The notes beneath the pieces are model-generated. The model worked only from the letters and a program-made list of their open reading frames with translations. It did not search any database and had not been told where the DNA came from. Source: Endocalyx cinctus (taxonomy: Eukaryota > Ascomycota > Sordariomycetes > Amphisphaeriales > Apiosporaceae). From it: DNA of 64,000 nucleotides. This document shows, piece after piece, positions 48,681-58,400 of this stretch. How positions within the stretch are numbered: position 1 is the stretch's first letter; every line of letters starts with the position of its first letter. The position numbers and the translations under genes are program-made. The DNA lies in the NCBI GenBank assembly GCA_001600455.1, contig BCKC01000011.1, forward strand, positions 337,835 to 401,834, written 5' to 3'.

Positions 48681-48781
48681 TTTGAAATGTAGTAAATCTC
48701 AGGTCTTGTAAAAATAAGAAATCTATCCGAATAAAAAAACATCAATTTTATGCATTAAAAACTTTTCATACATTGAAACTT
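48681..48781. other. Short 3' gap between convergent genes
   Basis: 101 bases between the stops of the acyltransferase (+) and the PhyH-like gene (-); A/T-rich, likely shared 3' end region. No structure seen. Confidence 0.6.
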
Positions 48782-49639
48782 CTAACAGTAAACCTCCTCA
48801 GCTTCAGCGTAATTTCGTTTCCAGACCCCCGGACTATCTTTCAAAAATTGTGACCGGAACCCAACCATACGCTGACCCCGCGGCGTAAGCGTCTTAGCTA
48901 CCTCTTTATCCAAAATGAACGGATACGCCTCTTCGGGGGTGAGATACGAGCACTGGAAAACCAGAGTTATGGCCCTCCTCGTAGAGTCTTTCGTCCTATT
49001 CTCACCCCCACCATGAACGACTTTTCCGGAAATGAAGCAAGCGTCGCCGGGATCCATCTCCGCGGCGATACTATCCTCAGGCTTGCCGTTCTCCTCCAGA
49101 TTCGCCCACCTGTGGCTCCCGGGGATGACCCTCGTCGCCCCGTTCTCGTCGCGGAACTCGGACAAGGCCACGACGAAGTTGACGCTGGCCTCGGGCGCGT
49201 CCGGCCCGCAGTGCGTGAAGATGGGGAACTGCCACTGGTCGCGATGGAGCGGCTGCGCCGCGCTGGAGGGCCCGATGTCGATCACCTGGGCCGAGTTCAT
49301 CCAGTACCCGCCCGCGTCCTCGAGGTAGATGGCTTCGCAGACCTCGTGGATCAGCTCGCTCTCCAAGATCTCGTGGCGGAAGGTCGAGCTCAGGGCGACC
49401 ACGCCGTTTAAGCGCTTGGTGTTGTAACCGAAGAAGTCCTTGACCCACTCTTCGGCGTGGTTGGAGCCGACGCCTAGCTTGTCGATGGAAGGTTGAACTT
49501 CTTCGTTTAGACGACGGACTTGGTCTTTGGTGAAGAGACCCTTGATAATGACGGCACCATCCTCGCGAACGGCTTTGAGTACGGCATCGCGGCCTTGGGA
49601 GGCTTCGATACGCTGTAGCTTGGGTGCAGCTGGAGACAT
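48782..49639 (-). CDS. Phytanoyl-CoA dioxygenase-family Fe(II)/2-oxoglutarate oxygenase (SwnH-type candidate)
   Basis: Single exon, 285 residues. Double-stranded beta-helix oxygenase: metal-binding H132-R-D134 in P-L-H-R-D, distal His209 in G-K-V-V-H-G-G, and a 2-oxoglutarate-binding Arg in S-T-R-R-A (221/222). Such enzymes hydroxylate unactivated carbons with O2 and 2-oxoglutarate. In described swainsonine clusters, two enzymes of this family (SwnH1, SwnH2) hydroxylate the indolizidine ring; one homologue is visible here. I cannot say which of the two it matches. It lies 616 bases from the NmrA-like gene on the same strand. Confidence 0.9.
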   Translation of the reverse strand: MSPAAPKLQRIEASQGRDAVLKAVREDGAVIIKGLFTKDQVRRLNEEVQPSIDKLGVGSNHAEEWVKDFFGYNTKRLNGVVALSSTFRHEILESELIHEVCEAIYLEDAGGYWMNSAQVIDIGPSSAAQPLHRDQWQFPIFTHCGPDAPEASVNFVVALSEFRDENGATRVIPGSHRWANLEENGKPEDSIAAEMDPGDACFISGKVVHGGGENRTKDSTRRAITLVFQCSYLTPEEAYPFILDKEVAKTLTPRGQRMVGFRSQFLKDSPGVWKRNYAEAEEVYC

Positions 49640-50255
49640 GGTGGTAGGAGGATAGGAACGAAAAAAAGTGGTTCTTGATATGAGTTATTGGTAATACGAA
49701 AAAGCAAATCATATGCGGATCATGTTGACTCGCTCCCACCGCCATTGTCTAGAGAACGAAATTTATATCACTCATACATGGATTGACAGCCATGAATCAA
49801 GACTTGGGTGTGCGATAGTCTATCATGCATTCCCCACCAAAATCATGTCATCCCACGTATATATCTCGGCACCTGTAAATTTCGTATACTGCACTGTGCC
49901 ACATGAACGCTTGCGAGCATCGTAACTGCCGGAGTATCGCAGCCGGAGGAGTGAGAATGAGTCATCCTGTTCGCCAATCTCGGCACCGAGTCCACTTCAC
50001 CTGCGGTCTGTATCCTCGTACGATAAATGGGTACTTTGTGAAACTATCGAGATCCGCCGGACCTCGAGGGTGTGGATGAGCCTCGTATGGATATACACTA
50101 TGATCTACTAAGTGCATTAATGTATGTACGTGTATAGCAAACAAGCTGACAGGAGCTTGGCTGACAGGCACTAGCTTTCTAAAACCCTGCCGTCACCCCT
50201 GCCCTTGTCCCCGGTCATAACCCCTGCATATGCACTTCCCATTTACGTGCTGACA
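49640..50255. other. Intergenic between PhyH-like and NmrA-like genes
   Basis: No gene supported. Contains the PhyH-like promoter (minus strand, reading left from about 49640) and the NmrA-like 3' end. Confidence 0.5.
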
Positions 50256-51301
50256 TCAGCCCGCTTTCCATCCTTCCTCAATCACATCCTCGATCTTTTT
50301 CGGCGCAGGGACCTTTCCCTCGAAGGTCTTGACCAGGTCTAGGTATCCACCCAGCTGCTCCAGATCATACGCGCCAAGAGCGACGCCAGCCTCGAGATCA
50401 GCAATAAGCGCTCGCAGCGCCTCGGCCCCTAGACGGAACTCCTTCGCGATCTCCACGTTGGTTGGGAGATCCGCGACGGTCTCGTGCTTGAGCAGGTTTT
50501 CGACCGGCTGATAACGCACGTCGAGCTTGCGACCCAAACTCTTCTCGATCAGCCCGACGAGCTCGTTTAGCGTCACGGTGCTGACCGAGGTCCTCATGAT
50601 CCGCGGCCACGCGTCCAGCTCGAGCGCCAGCGCTATGTACCGCGCGACGTCGGTCGTGAACGTCATGCTCATCTTCGCTTCCCCGTCTCCCGGCAGGACC
50701 GCCTGCCCGTTCGCCGGGTCGACGAAGAAGCAGAGCTGGCGAAGGCTGCTTTCCACGCGGGGCAGGCCGAAGTAGTCCATGAACATGCCCGGGTAGATGT
50801 ACGTGTACTCGAGCGTCGTGGTTTTCTCCAAGGCTCGCCTGCCGATCTGGTGATACTTCTTCTCTGGGTACGGGAGCACGTCATCGCCGACGTCGTACTC
50901 GACGTTAAACTCAGAAGGGATGAATCGCCGAACGCAACCGCAATTGTCAGCAGCGCGGATAAGACGCACTTGTGAGTCGGATACGGAGTCATTATCCATG
51001 ATAAAGGTGCATATGACGATACTGACGTTATGTTCCTGCAGCTGTTGCACCAAGGAATCTTCCGAGGCGTAATCCGTCTGGATGACAGGCAGGTAACTTT
51101 TGCCGGTCCATGGCGAGACGCGACTGGGGAGCTGCTCTGGAACCTGCATTTCGAACGTAAGCAGGAATAAGGACGTGCATGGATTATCTCACTTACCTTT
51201 CTTGACATGCTATAAACCTCATACTTCCCAGTCGCTAGCAGAGCATCTACGACCAGAGCCCCGATATTTCCGAGGCCACCAGCGACTGCAACAACTGCCA
51301 T
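50256..51301 (-). CDS. NmrA-like / isoflavone-reductase-like NAD(P)H oxidoreductase (SwnN/SwnR type)
   Basis: Exons 51301-51197 and 51143-50256 (minus strand) give 330 residues. NmrA/PCBER atypical SDR: glycine-rich G-G-L-G-N-I-G (about residues 8-14), no classical YxxxK at the usual place but Lys in the active-site region Y-P-E-K-K-Y-H, and a P-S-E-F-N-V motif typical of the PCBER/isoflavone reductase group. Family members reduce imines, enones or enol ethers with NADPH. Two such reductases (SwnN and SwnR) belong to known swainsonine clusters; I cannot tell which one this is. It is divergent from the hybrid synthase gene with 1165 bases between starts, sharing its control region. Confidence 0.9.
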
Positions 51302-52466
51302 GACGTATAAGAATTCCAAAAAGAGTACAGTTTATGCGAGTTAGTCTCTGACGCCGTCACGCCTGTGGGACTTCTTGTGTGTTGGATAAATATTTTTCCA
51401 ACCGGGTCTGTTTGGGGCTGTGGTAGGTAAGGTCGGTAATGTTCCTAGTTTCTATCGAACAACAGCTTCTAAGGCCTAGGAGTATAATGATACGTGCCGT
51501 TGAAAACTGATTGGGAATTAATGGGATCTAATAACTATCCAAGATATGCCCTTGTTAGCTGACTGACTTTGTCAGCAGGGGTGTAGTCACGGAAGTCACG
51601 TGTAAACCGGAGTGAATATGATAAGTTACTTGTTTGGCGGTTATAAGGCGGTAATGAAAAAAGAAAAGAACCCCGTCTCCGGCTAAAGTATGTTCCAAAC
51701 ACTATAAATATGCTTATATTTCGTATAGCCCGTTTCGTCACCTCGCTTAGCCCTATAGTGTCACGAGTGTCGTAGGATGCTGCAACGTAATGCCAAGATA
51801 TTCGGCTCCGTCTTGATCCATTTGTCTCCTTTTTTTCTTATTTGGGAAGTTTGGCTCATTGACCCAAACTAATCATCTTATATACCCTGCGGATTGTATC
51901 ACTATATTCTACCTACCTTAAAAGATAGCTTATAACAGTGAGGTAGTATTACTATATACGTATGCGTGTTGACTTAACTAAGCTCTACTGTGCAGTTCGT
52001 ATAATATATATACGAATTCTGCTCAAGTAAGCAGGCGTATGCTCTAGTCAGGGTTCCAGACTTGGAAGAGAACAGTCGTTATGTAATTATTCCGTAGGCA
52101 TATTAGAGCGTAAAAGTGGGTTGACGAGGTAAAATCAATTAGAAATTTCGGCGTAGACACAGTACAACGGACGGAGTAATGCATGAAAAGGTCATTTACT
52201 TATCTCTAATTATTTCTCAAAGTACTTTTTATGTTGTAGTCCCGAGGGTGCCCCACCAAAAAAGAAAGGGAGGAGACGATATTCCACAATAGGTCGGACC
52301 CGTAGGATACGGACTTCTCGAGTAAGCTCCCTAAATGTGCCGTATAAAATTCTATAGAAAGAGGAACAAGTCGTGACGAAGGTGGCAGGAGTGTAAGAGG
52401 TTGAAGTGCCATCTATCATCTCATATTATTCTCATCTTGGAGAAGCAGTATCTACTACCAGAAAAT
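51302..52466. promoter_or_regulatory. Divergent promoter region, NmrA-like reductase / hybrid synthase
   Basis: 1165 bases between two divergent starts (51301 minus, 52467 plus). AT-rich with TATATATACG-like stretches near 51955 and 52005, and CGTAAA/GGTAC repeats. No specific site identified. The arrangement argues for joint regulation of reductase and synthase. Confidence 0.5.
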
Positions 52467-55400
52467 ATGATGTTTAACTCGAATAGAGACTCTCATACTC
52501 AATTCAATGAAACTGATGATCCAACAACACTGGGGTTATGTCTTCATGAGCTTTTGGAAAATGTCACGGAGAACTACCTAGATACAAAGGCCGCCTTGAT
52601 CTGTCACGACACGGAACTCACCTTTGGAGGGTTGAACAGACTGGCTAATCGTATTGCTAGAGGTCTCCTACAGCGCGGGATCTCGAATGGCGATGTCGTA
52701 GGTGTGGCTTCAGACCGCTCCGTCGAGCTCGTCGCAGTGTTGCTGGGGGTATGGAAGGCGGGTGCGATATATGTACCCATTGACCCAGATTTCCCCGCGG
52801 GGAGAATAAATCAAATGATGGACGATGCCCATCCAAAATTATTCATCACCAATGATAGCGCCAAAGAGGCGTTCTTTTCATGGAGAGATATATCCTTAGG
52901 TGTTGCAGAGGTGCTACACGATATCGATGTTTCCAATGACAGCGGCGACCTCAAAATAAAGGTCCGGAGCGACGACTTGGCGTACATAATGTATACGTCC
53001 GGTTCTACAGGAAGGCCCAAGGGTGTCGAGGTCAGCCATGGAAGTGTCTCAAATCTATTATTATCACTGAAGAAGGACCCGGGATGCAGCGAATCCGATA
53101 CGCTGTTGGCCATCACCACCATCTCTTTCGACATGGCGATCCCGGAAATATTTCTCCCACTTCTTTCCGGTGCCACAGCCATTATCGCACAGAAGAACGA
53201 AGTAAAAGATCCTTCGGCCTTAGTCAGACTAATGGAACGTCATAAGGTCACCATAATGCAAGGAACGCCCGCAATATGGCAGATGCTATTAGATTCAGGT
53301 TGGCGAGGGCAGCCGCGGCTCCAGAAGATCTTCTGTGGTGGAGAAGCACTATCACGGACTCTGGCTGATCGCTTACTGGAGTGTGGTGACATGATGTGGA
53401 ATATGTACGGACCGACCGAGGCGACGGTGTATGGGAGCATATGGAAAGTGCGCAATGGTGAAGACATACTTATTGGAAGACCTCTTTCAAATGGCCGTCT
53501 TTACGTCTTAGATACAAATATGTCGCCTGTACCATTCGGTTCTCCCGGAGAGTTATACATTGGGGGCGCTGGTGTTGCGCGTGGTTATCGCAATAATAGC
53601 GAACTTACCCGTACTCGGTTCTTGGATAACCTCTTTCATGCCGGCTCGATGTATCGGACCGGTGATCTTGCTTGTTTTCAGGAGTCTGGAGAACTGAGCT
53701 TGATGGGTCGTATAGACGGACAGGTAAAAATTCGGGGTTACCGTATTGAGCTAGGCGACATCGAAGCTGCTATTATGAAGCACGAGGATGTTTCCGGAGC
53801 AGTTGTTATTTCCCGAGATGATCGACTGGTAGCCTACTGCATAAAAAGAATAAGAACAGAGAAAAGCGAGGCCAACTTACCTATGATGCTAAATCATATA
53901 CTACGTCCCTGGTTAACTGAACGACTTCCCGCTTACATGGTACCGACATTCTTTGTTGAAATGGAAGTTTTCCCTATCACTGTAAACGGCAAGATTGATC
54001 GCAAAGCACTCCCAGATCCAGCCACGACAATCCATATTACTGCTGATATGAGACCTTCGACTGAGTTGGAAGGCGAGATACTTACAATTTGGTCGAAAGT
54101 TCTTGGGCATGACCGTATTGGTGTCGATGATAATTTCTTTGAGATTGGAGGTGACTCCGCTCGAGTTATCCGAGTACAGCATGAGCTTGAGAGAATGCTT
54201 GGCTGGCCGGTTTTATCACCGAAGTTATTTGAACACTATACGGTCAAATCCTTAGCGGCCTATTTAAGTATTCCTCATGGTGCATCTGACAAAGCTCCAC
54301 AACCTAGGGGATATCCCGTGAATAACACCGAAGATATAGCCATTATTTCCATGGCCTGTCGGCTTCCCGGCGGAATCAGTACTCCCGATGATTTTTGGGA
54401 ACTACTTGACCGAGGAGGCGACGCAATAACTGATATGCCGAAAGACCGCTGGGACGTTGATTCACTATACGATGCCAAGCCAGAGGTCAAAGGGAAATCG
54501 TATTGTCGACGAGGTGGCTTCCTTTCCTCTATCAATTCGTTTGATACATCATTCTTCGGTATATCTCCAAGGGAGGCCCAAGCACTAGATCCCGCGCAGT
54601 ACATGATGCTGGAGACTTGCTGGGAAGGGTTTGAGCGTGCAGGTTGCACTATGGATCAGTTACGGGGTAGTCAAACTGGCGTGTTTATCGGTACCAGCAA
54701 TATCCTATCTCACCAGGGTCTAAATCCAAACGCTGTTCACTTTTTAGATGAGCTAGATGGATACACTGTAACAGGGTCGGCTGGTGGGACCATGTCCGGG
54801 CGTATTTCATATCAACTGGGACTAGAGGGGCCGACGATGACAATAGACACTGCTTGCTCCTCGTCTCTCGTCACAACTCACCTGGCTTGCACTGCCTTGC
54901 GCCAGGGAGAATGCGACATGGCCATATCCGGTGGCATTACTCTTATGATGAATCCCGGTCTACATGTTGAATTTAGCCGACAACAGGGCATGTCTCCAGA
55001 TGGACGCTGTCGGGCGTTCGATGCCAACACTGAAGGGACTGGGTGGTCGGAGGGCTCAGTCGTGGTCGTCTTGAAACGGCTATCGGAAGCTCAGCGCGAT
55101 GGTGATCAAATACACGGCGTAATACGGGGCACTGCTGTCAACCATGCTGGCCGCAGCGCTAGTTTAACCACACCCCGTGGCCCTGCTCAACAGCGTCTCA
55201 TTAGTACGGCGCTGGCAGCGGCCAGGTTAGAACCTCAAGATATTGACTATGTTGAAGCTCACGGAACTGGCACTAAATTGGGCGACCCAATTGAAGCTAC
55301 GGCACTGGCTGAAGTGTTTGGTCCCAGTCGTGTCGATACTGAACCGCTATATATCGGTGCGGCTAAGTCTAATATTGGTCACACCCAAGCTGCTGCCGGT

Positions 55401-58400
55401 CTTGTAGGCCTACTAAAAGTGGTGCTATCTATGCAGCATGAAACATTGCCAGAAAGTTTACATATAGTCAAGCCTACTTCAGCAGTCGATTGGAAGGCAG
55501 CTAATTTACTACCAGTGATGAGTAAGAGGTCATGGGTGGCTCGAGAGACTCGGGTGCGTCGGGCTGGCGTCAGTGCCTTCGGGATTGGCGGCACAAATGC
55601 CCATGTCGTCATTGAAGAGCCACCAAAACAGATCCCAGTTGGAAAAAGTACGGAAACAGAAGTTCGAGCGCCGAGAATGATACCTTTCCTGTTGTCAGGT
55701 AACACTGAAAAATCATTACGTCTTCAAGCCAAAAAGCTTCATCAGCACATCCACGATACTGTTAATCAACAAAACCTTGGAGACATTGCATATTCTCTGG
55801 CCACCACTCGAAGTCACCTCCGTAAGAGGTTGGTGTTGATGGCCAGAGACAATAATGAACTTTTGCAGAAACTTGAATCAATTAGTCAGTCGGATCACTT
55901 TGAAGTGGCTCCTGCTGACTGTGGCGAAGCGCCAAAGCTAGCGATACTCTTTAGTGGTCAAGGCAGCCAGTGGCCAGGTATGGGCAAGGATATATGCGAC
56001 TCCTTCCCAGTCTTTCGCGAAAAGTTATGCGAGATCGCAGACGAGTTCACAGAGCTGGAAATACCGTTACTCGACGTGATGTGGGCGGAGCCAGATAGCA
56101 CGCTCGCTGCATATTTGAATCGAACAGATTATGCACAGCCGGCTCTTTTTGCTTTAGAAGTAGCTTTATGGCATATGTGGCAGAGCTGGGGCGTAAAGCC
56201 AGAGTTCGTCCTTGGCCACAGCCTAGGTGAGCTTGTGGCAGCTCATGTCGCGGGTATACTGGATCTGCATGATGCCTCCCGACTAGTTGCGGCTCGTGGT
56301 CGAATGATGCAAGCACAGTCTAGCGATAGCAGAATGATATCACTTGAGGCAAATCCGGCAGAGGTATCAGCTATCATTGAACAGTTCGGTTATGGTGATA
56401 AAGTCGATATTGCTCTATATAACACCCCAATGCAGACAGTGATATCTGGCGATGATCACCCTAGCCAGATGATAGAGAGTTATTTTGCTGAACAAGGCCG
56501 CAAGACTAAGACAGTGGTGATTGGGCATGCCTTCCATTCCCGCCATATGGATGGAATGCTAGCGGGTTTCCAAGACGTAGCCGAAACCATAAGATATAAC
56601 CCTCCTCAATTGTCAATCATCAGCAGTCTAGAGGGTACCATAGCCACAGCAGGACAGCTAGAAAAAGCCGATTATTGGGTTAAGCAGGCACGTGAGCCTG
56701 TTCGATTCTATGACAGCGTTCAGACATTAGCACGCCACGGGACCAACATCTTCCTTGAGCTGGGACCTAGCCAAGTGCTCTGTGGCATGGGAGCTGCAAG
56801 CCTAGTGGATAATGATAAAACAAAGTCTAACGTCTGGCTGACATCTCTCAGTCCGCACCAGAAAGACTCCTCAACTATTCAACGTAGTCTCGCAGATCTG
56901 CATGCACGGCATGTGCATATTAATTGGTCTACCCATTTCAGCCCGTTGGTTTATAAGCGGGTAGAATTGCCGACTTATGCCTTTCAACGAGACTTTCTTC
57001 AATCTCTCAACTGGCGTCGAAGTTATGCTACAAGAAGCGCCGACGAGACTGATGGTTGTGTCCCATCGGTGAGCTCAGCCGAGTCTCAGTTCGAAATAGT
57101 TTGGCATCCAGTGAAGGCGCATAGTATATGCCGAAGTAGGGCTTGGGGTATATTACATCTTGACTATGATGATGGGACGTGGTCAAACAATGTGAAGGAC
57201 ATCCTATCAAGAAATGGTATTCGAGTAGTTCAAATCGAAACTCTCGCGGATGCCGATAGTCTAGATGGAGTGCTATGTTTATGGGATTCGGATGTCGATG
57301 TTACATCGCAGACTCAGGGTACGCTAACGAGAGCATTGAGACTTCTGCAGATAGCAGCCCAAATTGGATTGATGAAGCCACTTGTATGGGCGACTCACCG
57401 TAGCATAGGTGTCAGTATTGAGTACAGCGACGCCACTATTAAGCCTGGATCTGCCCCATTGTGGGGTCTTATGCGAACTGCTAGGAACGAGCATCCGGAA
57501 TTGCAGCTGCGCTTGGTCGACTTGGACGACGAGGCAGACACCTGCGTTTTCTCGGCACTAATACTTAACGACGAACCTGAATGCGCTGTACGAAAGGGCG
57601 AAGTCCTTGTCCCGCGAATGCAGCGAATCGACTCGACGGTGAAGTCAACTGCAGCAGAAAGGATCATAAGACCAGATGGCGCAGTACTAATAACAGGTGG
57701 ACTTGGCAATCTTGGAGCACGTGTGGCTCGGTGGCTAGTTACAGAACACGAAATCCGTGATTTGATTTTGACTTCACGTCGCGGTATGGAAACCCCGGGC
57801 GCGGAGGCACTAGTCGCTGAACTTTCTAAGCTTGGGGCCAAGGTCATAGTGATGGCCACCGACATAGAGAATCCGAAAAACATCGAGCCAATCATGGCAT
57901 TATTCAACCAATCTCGCCCTCTGCGAGGTGTAATCCATGCTGCGGGCGTTGTAGACTCTGGAATTTTGTCGACCATGACAGCGGATAAGTGTGCGACGAC
58001 TCTTGCACCTAAGGTTTATGGTGCTTGGGCTCTACACCAATCAACGCAGAATATGGATTTAGATGTATTCATGATGTTTTCTTCCATATCAGGTGTTTTA
58101 GGAATGCCAGGGCTTGCCAACTACGCCGCAGCGAATGTCTTCCTCGATGCTCTGGCCCATTTACGCCGAGGGCGTGGTTTGCCGGCCACGTCAATCGCGT
58201 ATGGTACTTGGGCAGGTGACGGCATGGCATCTAGACTCAGCAGAGCAACTCAGTCTCATCTCAGCAACTATGGCCTTAAGCCTCTAGCTCCTGATATCGG
58301 ATTGGAAATATTGAAAGAGGCCGTAGGAAGTACTCGTCCGATGACTGTGGCGGCTGTCCTTGATTTAGCACGAGTTCAGCGTTACTTCGAAGAACAAGGA

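Noticed and set aside
57395..57976. 193-codon minus-strand frame within the hybrid gene.
   Set aside because: Shadow of the KR-domain region; plus-strand motifs are intact.
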